Assembly: GCA_019115615.1 (NCBI GenBank)
Contig: DXDE01000053.1
Span: 1-44,641 of the forward strand
Direction of reading: 5' to 3'
Length of the DNA stretch: 44,641 bases
Origin: Candidatus Agathobaculum merdavium
Lineage (GTDB): Bacteria; Bacillota; Clostridia; Oscillospirales; Butyricicoccaceae
Part shown: in pieces, positions 1 to 8,734 of the stretch
Layout: each line of letters begins with the position of its first letter
How positions within the stretch are numbered: the first letter of the stretch is position 1
Position numbers and translations under genes: made by a program
The notes under the pieces: model-generated
Told to the model about the DNA's origin: nothing
Databases searched by the model: none
What the model saw: the letters and a program-made list of their open reading frames with translations, nothing else

Positions 1-44
1 TTTTTCTTTGTCGGAGAAGAAATTTTTCTGTCGAGTGGCATGGT

Positions 45-60
45 TGGCACGGTTCATGCT
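45..60 (+). promoter_or_regulatory. sigma-54 (-24/-12) promoter
   Basis: TGGCACGGTTCATGCT versus consensus TGGCACGNNNNTTGCW: GG and GC are exactly 10 nt apart and only one specified base differs. It lies about 90 nt upstream of the first gene of an operon that contains rpoN. Confidence 0.75.
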
Positions 61-151
61 TTTTAACTGGGTGAGAGCGATGAACAAACGCTGGAATAAA
101 AATCGAGTAAGTGCGCCGCACAAGCGCATGATACAAAAAGGAGAAGTGATT

Positions 152-1117
152 ATGAAAAGAAAGGTCCTGATCCCTTCCGATATCTCGGAGGCGGGCAAGC
201 AGTATCTGCGCGACCGTGGCTATGAAGTAAAAATGGGCCGGGGCTTGGATGAAGATACCATTATCGCTGACGCACAGGATTGCGAGGCCATGCTGGTACG
301 AAACGAGCCGATCACCCGCCGCATTATGGAAAACATCCCGACGGTTAAGGTCATCAGCAAGCACGGCGTCGGTCTGGACAAGATCGATCTGGAAGCGGCA
401 GCTGAGCAGAACATCTGGGTCACCAACGGACCGCTCTCCAACGCGATCGCGGTTGCCGAGCACACGATGATGCTTCTGCTGGCCTGTGCGAAAAAGCTGG
501 TCCGCTTTGATCTGGCGATCCGCTCGGGTGATTACAACATCCGCAACACCATGAAGGGCATGGACGTTGAGGGCAAGACGGTCGGCATCATCGGCTGCGG
601 CAAGATCGGTTCGATGGTCGCCAAGAAGTGCGTGCACGGCTTCGATATGAAGGCTGTCGGCTACGACCCGTTCGTACCGGTTGAAGCGCGTCTGCCCGAG
701 ATCGAGTACGTTGACACAATGGAAGAGGTGTTCCGCCGTGCAGACTTTGTTTCGCTGCATGTGCCGGCCACCAAGGATAACGCGGGCTTTGTGAACAAGG
801 ACCTGCTCTCGCTGATGAAGCCGACGGCTTACCTGCTCAATGCGGCGCGCGGCACAATCGTCAATGAGGCTGACCTTTACGAAGCGCTTCGCAGCGGCCG
901 CATCGCCGGCGCGGGCCTTGACGTTTACGCACAGGAGCCGCCCGCAGCGGACAACCCGCTCTTCACCCTGCCGAACATCACGGTGACGCCGCACAACGCG
1001 TCCCTGACTTATGAGACCACCGATCGCATGGGCCTGCACGCGGCGCAGGGCATCGACGAGGTTCTCTCCGGAGGCACGCCGACATGGCCGTGCGTAACGC
1101 CTAAGAATCCAAGATAA
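152..1117 (+). CDS. D-isomer-specific 2-hydroxyacid dehydrogenase (phosphoglycerate/hydroxypyruvate dehydrogenase-like)
   Basis: MKRKVLIPSDISEAGKQYL...; Rossmann motif GKTVGIIGCGKIGSMVAKK and the LLNAARGTIVNEADLYEALRSGRIAGAGLDVYAQEPP signature. SD AAAGGAG before ATG 152; the ORF-track start at 8 is upstream of this. Confidence 0.9.
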   Translation: MKRKVLIPSDISEAGKQYLRDRGYEVKMGRGLDEDTIIADAQDCEAMLVRNEPITRRIMENIPTVKVISKHGVGLDKIDLEAAAEQNIWVTNGPLSNAIAVAEHTMMLLLACAKKLVRFDLAIRSGDYNIRNTMKGMDVEGKTVGIIGCGKIGSMVAKKCVHGFDMKAVGYDPFVPVEARLPEIEYVDTMEEVFRRADFVSLHVPATKDNAGFVNKDLLSLMKPTAYLLNAARGTIVNEADLYEALRSGRIAGAGLDVYAQEPPAADNPLFTLPNITVTPHNASLTYETTDRMGLHAAQGIDEVLSGGTPTWPCVTPKNPR

Positions 1118-1138
1118 CAGGAATTCCGAAAGGAGGAC

Positions 1139-2311
1139 ATGATGTATCAGCTTAGAAACAAAAAGTACGACATCGTTATCAAAAACGGTACTCTGATCGA
1201 TACGATCGGCGGGTTTGAACGCAAAGAGGACATCGGCGTAACCGCCGGTAAGATCACCGCGATCGGCACGCTGAGCGCGGACGACGCAAAGATGACGGTC
1301 GACGCGGAGGGCTGCTACGTATCCGCCGGTTTGATCGATTATCACTGCCACGTGTTCCACGGCGGCGACTGGGCAAGCTGTTCCGCGGAAGCGTATGCGC
1401 TGCCCAACGGCGTGACCACGCTGGTTGATGCGGGTTCGGCAGGCTGCGGCGGCTTCCCGCTGTTCTGGAACGGTGTGGCCAAGCGCAGTCTGGTCAATGT
1501 GAAGGCTTACATCTTCGTCGGCACGGGCGGTCAGGTTGGCCTTGGCTGTGTGGAAGATGAAAACCCTGCACATATTAACCGCGACGGCATCGTGGAGCTG
1601 TGCGAGCAGTATCCGCAGGATATCGTCGGTATCAAGCTCAAGATCGACAAAGACCATCTGGCGCAGTTCGGCATCGAGCCGCTGCGGGAAGCGGTCCGGC
1701 TGGGCGAAGAAACCGGTTTACGCGTATCCGCACATGCGACCGACCCGGTTGTACCGGTTGACGAGTTCATCGAAATTTTCCGTCCGGGCGATATCTTCTG
1801 CCACATGTACCATGAAACGGGCGAAGGCATCCTCGATGAAAACGGCAAGGTGCGTGAGAGCGTGCGGCGCGCGCGGGAGCGCGGCGTGCTGTTTGACGCG
1901 GCGCACGGCAAGACCAATAACTTCTCGCTCGAATGTGCCAGAAAAGCAATTGAGCAGGGCTTTACGCCGGACATCATCAGTTCGGACTACACCAAGATCT
2001 CGATGTCCGCACGTTATCCTTTCACCATGATGCTTTCCGAGTATCTCAATCTCGGCATGTCCTTTACAGAAGTCCTCCGGTGCTGCACTGAGAATCCGGC
2101 CAAGCTGATCTCGGGCAGAACCACTCCCTTCCTTGCCGTCGGCGAGGCGGCGGACCTGGCGATCCTGCAGATCGCGGAACGTCCGGTCACCTTCTGGGAT
2201 CACTACGGCAATCTGGTTCACGGCGAACGGCTGATTGAAAACAAGATGACCATCTGCAAGGGTGAGATCCTGTTCGATCAGCTCGATGATAGATATCACA
2301 AATTCGCATAA
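1139..2311 (+). CDS. amidohydrolase/deacetylase family metallohydrolase (EF_0837-like)
   Basis: Metal-binding LIDYHCHVF motif, SAHATDP, and a C-terminal GEAADLAIL typical of dihydroorotase/deacetylase-like amidohydrolases. SD AGGAGG. Confidence 0.8.
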   Translation: MMYQLRNKKYDIVIKNGTLIDTIGGFERKEDIGVTAGKITAIGTLSADDAKMTVDAEGCYVSAGLIDYHCHVFHGGDWASCSAEAYALPNGVTTLVDAGSAGCGGFPLFWNGVAKRSLVNVKAYIFVGTGGQVGLGCVEDENPAHINRDGIVELCEQYPQDIVGIKLKIDKDHLAQFGIEPLREAVRLGEETGLRVSAHATDPVVPVDEFIEIFRPGDIFCHMYHETGEGILDENGKVRESVRRARERGVLFDAAHGKTNNFSLECARKAIEQGFTPDIISSDYTKISMSARYPFTMMLSEYLNLGMSFTEVLRCCTENPAKLISGRTTPFLAVGEAADLAILQIAERPVTFWDHYGNLVHGERLIENKMTICKGEILFDQLDDRYHKFA

Positions 2312-2326
2312 CAGAAGAAAAGGAGA

Positions 2327-3400
2327 ATGAAAATGAAACTGAGAAAGATCTGTGCATTGTTCCTGGCTTCCAGCCTGCTGCTTTCGGTTGCAGCATGTGC
2401 GCCGAACACGACCGTTGAAAGCAAGGATGACGGCGGGGATGAAGCTTCCACCAATACGGAAGCGAAGGTTTTCTCCATCGGCCACTCCAACCCGGCTGAC
2501 CCGGACGACCAGTACCATTACTTCTGCGAAGAGCTCAACAGAAACCTGCAGGAGATCTGCGACGGTGCGATCCAGTTTGAGATCTTCTCGGATAGCCAGT
2601 ACGGCACCGAGACTGAGATGTTCCAGGCAGTAAGCGAAGGCTCGCTCGACGCGGTCTGCATTTCCAACAACATCGTATCCGGCAGTATCCCGCAGCTGCA
2701 GGTGCTCGACCTGCCCTACTTCTTCGACAGTGAAGATGAGTATCAGTTCCTGGTAGACAACGAGGACTTCCTTGAAGTCATTACCCCGATCTATGAGGAG
2801 ACCTGGAACATGCACCAGTTCGCGCCGGTACTCGACGCTTCCTGGCGTACCCTGTTCACCAAGGGCAAGGCTGTCAAGAGCTTTGAAGACATGAAGGACC
2901 TGAAGGTTCGCGTTACCACCAACCGTGTCCATGAGGCTGCTTACAAGGCACTGGGCACCATCCCCTCTGTTATCGCTTGGAACGAATGCTACACCGCATT
3001 CCAGCAGGGCGTTATCGACGGTCTGGACGTTGGTGTTCCGATCGCAGCGACCATGGGCTTCTATGAAGTAGCCGATTACTGCACCCGCGTTAACCCGTTC
3101 CCGATTCTGTGCTGGCCGATGATCAATATGGACGTCTGGAACTCCCTGACCGAAGAGGAGCAGGGCTGGATCACCCAGGCGGGCTATGATGCGGCAATGG
3201 CGCAGCGCAGCCACCAGCGCGAGATGGAAGTTGAGTTCACCGAGATGGAAGAAGAGGCTGGCATCGAGTTCTTTGAGCCCGACCTGACCCCGTTCAAGGA
3301 AGCGACCGCGGGCGTCCGCGATCAGTTCAAGCCCGAGATCGGCGAGGACTTCTACGATATGTGCGTTGAGCTGGTTGAAGGCTACCGCGCAGGTAACTAA
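2327..3400 (+). CDS. dctP: TRAP transporter solute-binding protein, DctP family
   Basis: Lipoprotein-like signal LLLSVAACAP; DctP-like sequence (LKVRVTTNRVHEAAYKALGTIPSVIAWNECYTAFQQGVIDGLDVG). Followed by DctQ and DctM. Confidence 0.92.
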   Translation: MKMKLRKICALFLASSLLLSVAACAPNTTVESKDDGGDEASTNTEAKVFSIGHSNPADPDDQYHYFCEELNRNLQEICDGAIQFEIFSDSQYGTETEMFQAVSEGSLDAVCISNNIVSGSIPQLQVLDLPYFFDSEDEYQFLVDNEDFLEVITPIYEETWNMHQFAPVLDASWRTLFTKGKAVKSFEDMKDLKVRVTTNRVHEAAYKALGTIPSVIAWNECYTAFQQGVIDGLDVGVPIAATMGFYEVADYCTRVNPFPILCWPMINMDVWNSLTEEEQGWITQAGYDAAMAQRSHQREMEVEFTEMEEEAGIEFFEPDLTPFKEATAGVRDQFKPEIGEDFYDMCVELVEGYRAGN

Positions 3401-3408
3401 ACTGCATG

Positions 3409-3444
3409 ACTGCCCGGCGCATGCTGACCGCAGTGCCGGGCAGT
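3409..3444 (+). other. intercistronic stem-loop between dctP and dctQ
   Basis: Perfect 10-bp inverted repeat ACTGCCCGGC (3409-3418) / GCCGGGCAGT (3435-3444) with no following U-tract. Confidence 0.75.
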
Positions 3445-3479
3445 CTCCCTCTTAAATCCATGAAAGGAGCTGAACATTT

Positions 3480-4049
3480 ATGCAGTGGGCAAAAAGTCTG
3501 GATCGCGGCGTGCAGAAAATCAATGCAGTGCTGATGTTTCTGGCCTGTGTGTTTCTCGGCATACTGGTCATCGCCTGTGTCCTGATGGTGCTGACACGTT
3601 TTATTCCGAACTTTACGCTGACCGGTCTGGAGGAGATCGCACGCTATGCCTTTATTTTCCTTACCTTTTTCGCAGCCGGTGCAGGAGCGGGTACCAACGC
3701 GCATCCGGGCCTGACGCTGCTGCGTGATGCGCTGCCGAAAAAGGGCCGGTTTGTTCTGGATATCACCGTTTATTTGATGATCCTGACCTTTGGTCTGATC
3801 TTTATCATCTGCGGCTATCAGGCTGCGATGGGCGTAAGCAAGCTGATCTCTACCTCGTGGCGCATTCCGATGCCGATTATTTATTTCTCGGCAGTTCTGG
3901 GCGGCATTTTCATCACCGGCAATACCATTAACAATTTGATCCAGCTGATCGTGTGCGGCGACGATAAGCGCAGCACCGAGATTGAAGAAGTGCAGATCGT
4001 TGCTGCACAGCAGGCCGAAGCGGAAGCAAAAGGAGGAGAAAACAAATGA
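3480..4049 (+). CDS. dctQ: TRAP transporter small permease, DctQ family
   Basis: Four hydrophobic segments, between DctP and DctM, stop overlaps dctM start. Confidence 0.88.
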   Translation: MQWAKSLDRGVQKINAVLMFLACVFLGILVIACVLMVLTRFIPNFTLTGLEEIARYAFIFLTFFAAGAGAGTNAHPGLTLLRDALPKKGRFVLDITVYLMILTFGLIFIICGYQAAMGVSKLISTSWRIPMPIIYFSAVLGGIFITGNTINNLIQLIVCGDDKRSTEIEEVQIVAAQQAEAEAKGGENK

Positions 4050-5329
4050 CATCTGCATTGATCTTGTTTGGTTTGCTGTTCCTGTTGCTTGCACTGTGCG
4101 TACCGGTTGGTTATGCGATCGGCCTGGCATGCTGTGGTCTGGCATTCTTCACAGGAACCTGCGACCTTTCCGTCATTCCCGCTAAAATGATTACCGGTAA
4201 TGACTCGTTCATTTTCCTGGCGGTTCCGATGTTCACCTTTGCGGGCTACCTAATGGAGGCCGGCAATATCACCGAACGTCTGGTTGACTGGGTTAACAAG
4301 GTATTCGGCCGTCTGCCCGGCAGCATGGGCGCGGTTGCAATCATCACCTGCGCGATCTTCGCGGCGCTGACCGGTTCCGGTGCGGCAACCACCGCGGCAG
4401 TCGGCGCGATCATGTATCCGCTGATGATCAAAGCGCAGTACAGCAAGGAAGCGTCGGCTGGTATCATCGCTTCCGGCGCGGTTCTCGGCCCGGTTATCCC
4501 GCCGAGTATCCCAATGATTATCTATGGCTCGGCGATGGGCGTGTCGATTTCCGACATGTTCCTCGGCGGCGTTATCCCGGGCGTGCTGATGGCTGGCACC
4601 TTCCTGGTTTACAACACCTGGTATGCCGTTCGTCATAAGCTGCCGCGCAGCACCACCAAGTATTCGCTGAGCGATATCCTCAAGGCAACCTGGCACAGCC
4701 TTGGCGTACTGATGCTGCCGGTTATCATCCTTGGCGGTATCTACTCCGGTCTGTTCACCCCGACCGAGGCGGCTGCCGTAGCAATTGCCTACACCACCGC
4801 GCTGATGATCGCGTATGGCCGTTTCACCTTCAAGCGCTATCTGGGCGTTATGAAGCGCACCGCGGGCACCACGGGCGTCATCATGCTGATCGTTGCGCTG
4901 TCCAACGCGTTCTCGTTCCTGCTGACCAAGGAGCGCATCCCGTCCAAGCTGACCGAGGCTGTCGTTCCGATGCTGGGCAACGCGTATATTTACCTCGCTG
5001 TTGTTATCATCATCTTCATCATTGCGGGCGCGCTGATGGATACCGCACCGGCGCTGCTGATCCTGGCTCCGATTCTGGTGCCGATCGGCGTCGAGTTCGG
5101 CCTGAGCGAACTGCATCTGGGCGTTTTGATGTGCATCGTCATGATCTGCGGTCTGATCACCCCGCCGTTCGGCCTGAACCTGTTCACCATCTCGTCTACA
5201 TCGGGCGTTACATTTGAACAGGCAACCAAGGGCGCGGCGCCTATGATCGCCTGCTGCTTCATTGTCTGTATCCTTTGCGCCTATATCCCGAGCCTGATCA
5301 CCTTCCTGCCGTCCCTTGTCGGCGGATAA
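4046..5329 (+). CDS. dctM: TRAP transporter large permease, DctM family
   Basis: Multi-TM; GAVLGPVIPPSIPMIIYGSAMGVSISDMFLGGVIPG is characteristic of DctM. Confidence 0.95.
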   Translation: MTSALILFGLLFLLLALCVPVGYAIGLACCGLAFFTGTCDLSVIPAKMITGNDSFIFLAVPMFTFAGYLMEAGNITERLVDWVNKVFGRLPGSMGAVAIITCAIFAALTGSGAATTAAVGAIMYPLMIKAQYSKEASAGIIASGAVLGPVIPPSIPMIIYGSAMGVSISDMFLGGVIPGVLMAGTFLVYNTWYAVRHKLPRSTTKYSLSDILKATWHSLGVLMLPVIILGGIYSGLFTPTEAAAVAIAYTTALMIAYGRFTFKRYLGVMKRTAGTTGVIMLIVALSNAFSFLLTKERIPSKLTEAVVPMLGNAYIYLAVVIIIFIIAGALMDTAPALLILAPILVPIGVEFGLSELHLGVLMCIVMICGLITPPFGLNLFTISSTSGVTFEQATKGAAPMIACCFIVCILCAYIPSLITFLPSLVGG

Positions 5330-5367
5330 AACCATTACGCAATATACTTTGGAAAGAGGTTTTTTGA

Positions 5368-6171
5368 ATGTTTAATCTGCAAAAAATTACGGATAAGATC
5401 GCTGCGGGCAAGATCCCGGTTGGCTCTCATGTTGGCTTTGACAGCCCGTTCCTGACCGAAGCGCTCGCAGGCTGCGGCTTCGACTTCATCTGGATCGACG
5501 CGGAGCACTCCGCGATCGACAAGAAGGACATCCAGAACCATCTGCTCGCCTGCCGCGCAGCGGGTGTGGCCGGTATCGTTCGTGTACCGTGGAACGACCA
5601 TGTGTTCATCAAGAGCGTGCTCGACATGGGCGCGGATGGCATCATCGTACCGATGGTGCGCTCGCTGGAAGAGGCCAAGACGGCTGCTGCGGCGACCCAC
5701 TATCCTCCGAACGGCGTACGTGGTATGGGTACGCGCCGTGCAGTCAACTACTCGATGTGGGACAAGGCGGAGTACACCGCAAACGAAGACAAGCACATCT
5801 GGACGATCGTACAGATCGAGCATGTCGATGTGGTCAAGGATCTCGAAGCGATCGCGGCGCTGCCCGGCATCTCCGGCTTCGTCATCGGCCCGAACGACTA
5901 TGCGATGAGCATGAACACGCAGGAGCACCGCTACACTGCGGCTTCCCCCGAGGCCAAGGCGGAGTTTGACAAGATCGGTGAGATCCTGCGCAAGACCGGC
6001 AAGCCCTTCGGCGTATCCGGTGCATACAGCGAGCAGTTCGTCAAGGATTGGCTCGGCCGCGGTGCGAACTGGCTGTGCATGAACTTCGATTTCAACTACA
6101 TCGTCAACGGCGGCAAGGCCGTCCTCAAGGGTACGCACGAGACGCTCGACGCACTCGGTCAGGCGTATTGA
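5368..6171 (+). CDS. HpcH/HpaI family aldolase
   Basis: FDFIWIDAEHSAID, GADGIIVPMVRSLEEAKTAAAATHYPPNGVRGMG signatures; SD GAAAGAGG. Confidence 0.93.
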   Translation: MFNLQKITDKIAAGKIPVGSHVGFDSPFLTEALAGCGFDFIWIDAEHSAIDKKDIQNHLLACRAAGVAGIVRVPWNDHVFIKSVLDMGADGIIVPMVRSLEEAKTAAAATHYPPNGVRGMGTRRAVNYSMWDKAEYTANEDKHIWTIVQIEHVDVVKDLEAIAALPGISGFVIGPNDYAMSMNTQEHRYTAASPEAKAEFDKIGEILRKTGKPFGVSGAYSEQFVKDWLGRGANWLCMNFDFNYIVNGGKAVLKGTHETLDALGQAY

Positions 6172-6211
6172 GTGTTCCACCCGCGATTTGCAAAGGAGGC
6201 ATTGCTGCAAT

Positions 6212-6937
6212 ATGGAATTGCTGACGGCGGCGCAGATTGAAGCGCTGCGTGAATTTGACACCCCGACCATCTGCAACGCCATCGAGGGTTTTGGCGTGCG
6301 CGCCAAAACCACCGGCTATACCGACCCCAGCCTGCGGCTGCGGGTCGGTATGGAGGACAAGCCCATGGTTGGCTATGCCCGCACCGGCATCATCTCTGCC
6401 CGTTTTCCGGCAAAGCCGGAGCATAACGAGGTAATGCGCGCGTATTACCGGCAGTATGAGGGCTTTGACCTGCCGCAGGTCGCGGTCATTCAGGATCTCG
6501 ACCCCCAGCCGATCGGTTCGTTCTGGGGCGACGTGCAGGCAACCGTGCACCGTGCGCTCGGCTGCATCGGTACGGTCACCTCGGGCGGCGTGCGTGACGT
6601 GGCTGAGGTCGAAAAGGTAGGATTTTATCTGTTTTCCAAGGAAGTACTGATTTCCCATGCGTACATCCACATGGTTGAGGCTGGCGGTACGGTCGAGGTG
6701 TGCGGTATGACCGTGCAGCCCGGCGACCTGATCCACGCCGACTGCCATGGCGCGATCGTGATCCCGCATGAGGTTGCGCCGCGTCTGGCCGCTGCCTGCC
6801 GGCAGGCGGTCGACGCCGAGGAGGCGCTGCTGCTGCCCTGCCGCAAGGCACTCGAGGAAGGCCGCCGCGTCACTGCCGATCAGGTCATGGAATGGCGTGC
6901 GGAGATGACCCGACGCCGCGCGGCGATCGGCAAGTAA
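6212..6937 (+). CDS. RraA-like protein (4-hydroxy-4-methyl-2-oxoglutarate aldolase / oxaloacetate decarboxylase-like)
   Basis: LREFDTPTICNAIEGFGVR, GTVTSGGVRDVAEVEK, PGDLIHADCHGAIVIPHEVA motifs; SD AAAGGAGG before ATG 6212. Confidence 0.85.
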   Translation: MELLTAAQIEALREFDTPTICNAIEGFGVRAKTTGYTDPSLRLRVGMEDKPMVGYARTGIISARFPAKPEHNEVMRAYYRQYEGFDLPQVAVIQDLDPQPIGSFWGDVQATVHRALGCIGTVTSGGVRDVAEVEKVGFYLFSKEVLISHAYIHMVEAGGTVEVCGMTVQPGDLIHADCHGAIVIPHEVAPRLAAACRQAVDAEEALLLPCRKALEEGRRVTADQVMEWRAEMTRRRAAIGK

Positions 6938-6947
6938 GGAGGGGGAC

Positions 6948-7772
6948 ATGATCGAGGAACGTAAGATTCAGGATATCGCCCGGCAGATCCGCCGGGATAT
7001 CGTGACCATGACACATGCGGCCGGCTCGGGACATCCGGGCGGCTCGCTCTCCGCAGCCGACCTGCTCGCGGCGCTGTATTTTACCGATCAGTTCCGCTGC
7101 GATCCGGCCAATCCGGACTGGGATGAACGCGACCGCTTCATCCTGTCCAAGGGGCATACCGCACCGGTTATGTACAGCGTGCTCGCGCGGCGTGGGTTCT
7201 TCCCGCCCGAGGAGCTGACAACGCTGCGTCAGCTCGGTTCGCGGCTGCAGGGTCACCCGAAGCGTGGCGCAACACCCGGTCTGGACTGCTCGTCCGGTTC
7301 GCTCGGACAGGGTCTGTCCGTGGCAAACGGCATCGCGTATGCGCTGCGCCGCCGCGGCTCGGATGCGCGCGTCTACTGCCTGATGGGCGACGGCGAGTTG
7401 CAGGAAGGTCAGGTCTGGGAGGCGGCGATGTTCGCACCTCAGCATGGTCTGGACAATGTATGTGCGATCGTTGACTACAACAACGTGCAGCTTGACGGCA
7501 AGGTCGACGAGATCAAGGACGTCTATCCGCTGCGCGAAAAATGGGAGGCGTTCCGCTGGAACGTCATCGAGGTAGACGGCCACGACGTTGGCGCAATCTA
7601 TGCGGCCTATGAGGCGGCACGTGCCTGCAAGGGCAAGCCTTCGGTGATTCTGGCGCGCTGTGTCAAGGGCAAGGGCGTTTCCTATATGGAAAACAGCGCC
7701 AAGTGGCACGGCACCGCGCCGAACGACGAGGAGTACGCACAGGCAATGGCAGAACTGGAGGTGCAGGCATGA
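6948..7772 (+). CDS. transketolase, N-terminal subunit (thiamine pyrophosphate-binding)
   Basis: MTHAAGSGHPGGSLSAADLLAALYF, GSLGQGLSVANGIAYALR, CLMGDGELQEGQVWEAAMFA. Confidence 0.95.
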   Translation: MIEERKIQDIARQIRRDIVTMTHAAGSGHPGGSLSAADLLAALYFTDQFRCDPANPDWDERDRFILSKGHTAPVMYSVLARRGFFPPEELTTLRQLGSRLQGHPKRGATPGLDCSSGSLGQGLSVANGIAYALRRRGSDARVYCLMGDGELQEGQVWEAAMFAPQHGLDNVCAIVDYNNVQLDGKVDEIKDVYPLREKWEAFRWNVIEVDGHDVGAIYAAYEAARACKGKPSVILARCVKGKGVSYMENSAKWHGTAPNDEEYAQAMAELEVQA

Positions 7773-8704
7773 AGGATACCCCAATGCGCGATGGCTACGG
7801 CAAGGCGATCGTCGAGCTGAGCCAGACGCATGAGGATGTGATGGTGCTCGACGCGGACGTGGCCAAGTCCACCCGCTCCGAGTGGGTCAAACAGCAAAAC
7901 CCGTCGCATTTTCTCGACTGCGGCATTTCCGAACAGGATATGGTCGGCACCGCGTCCGGCATGGCGCTGGCCGGTCTGACCCCGTTCGTTTCCACCTACG
8001 GCGTGTTCCTTGCGGGGCGCGCGTGGGATCAGGTGCGCAACACGGTTTGCTACAACCATTTGAACGTTAAGCTTGCGGGTGCGCACGGCGGCATTTCGGT
8101 CGGTCCGGACGGCGCGACCCATCAGGCGCTCGAGGACGTTGCCCTCATGCGCACGCTGCCCGGTATGACCGTGGTCGTGCCGTGCGACGCGATCGAAACC
8201 TACAAAGCAACCATGGCGTTGTATGATACGCCGGGCCCCTGCTATATCCGGTTTGGCCGTGAAGCCGTACCGGTTGTGACCGATGACGACACGCCTTTCG
8301 AACTTGGAAAAAATCGACTGGTAAGTGACGGGTCGGATGTGGTATACTTTGCAAACGGATATCTTGTACATCAGGCGATGCGCGCGGCGGAAAAGTTGGA
8401 AAAAGAAGGCATTTCGGCCCGCGTAGTGGATGTTCACACGGTCAAACCGCTTGATCGGGAGGACATTATCCGCCATGCGTCCGAGACCGGCGCGGTCGTC
8501 ACCTGCGAGGAACATCAGGTCGCGGGCGGCCTGGGCGGCGCGGTATGCGAAACGCTCGCCGAGAGCGTGTGCGTACCGGTTGAACGCATCGGTGTGCGGG
8601 ATAGCTTTGGTGAATCCGGCAAGCCGGAAGAGCTGATTGAAAAATATGGTCTTGGCGTGGACGCCCTTTGTGAGGCGGCGCGCCGGGCGATTGCAAGGAA
8701 ATAA
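7769..8704 (+). CDS. transketolase, C-terminal subunit
   Basis: VMVLDADVAKSTRSEWVKQQNPSHFLDCGISEQDMVGTASGMALAGLTPFVSTYGVFLAGRAWDQVRN; ATG 7769 overlaps the stop of the N subunit. Confidence 0.95.
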   Translation: MKDTPMRDGYGKAIVELSQTHEDVMVLDADVAKSTRSEWVKQQNPSHFLDCGISEQDMVGTASGMALAGLTPFVSTYGVFLAGRAWDQVRNTVCYNHLNVKLAGAHGGISVGPDGATHQALEDVALMRTLPGMTVVVPCDAIETYKATMALYDTPGPCYIRFGREAVPVVTDDDTPFELGKNRLVSDGSDVVYFANGYLVHQAMRAAEKLEKEGISARVVDVHTVKPLDREDIIRHASETGAVVTCEEHQVAGGLGGAVCETLAESVCVPVERIGVRDSFGESGKPEELIEKYGLGVDALCEAARRAIARK

Positions 8705-8734
8705 CACAATCTGACAGAACAGGGGGGACGGGCA

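Noticed and set aside
1718-3214. 498-aa minus-strand ORF antisense to the amidohydrolase and dctP
   Set aside because: Shadow ORF; both overlapped + strand genes have SD sites and clear family motifs.
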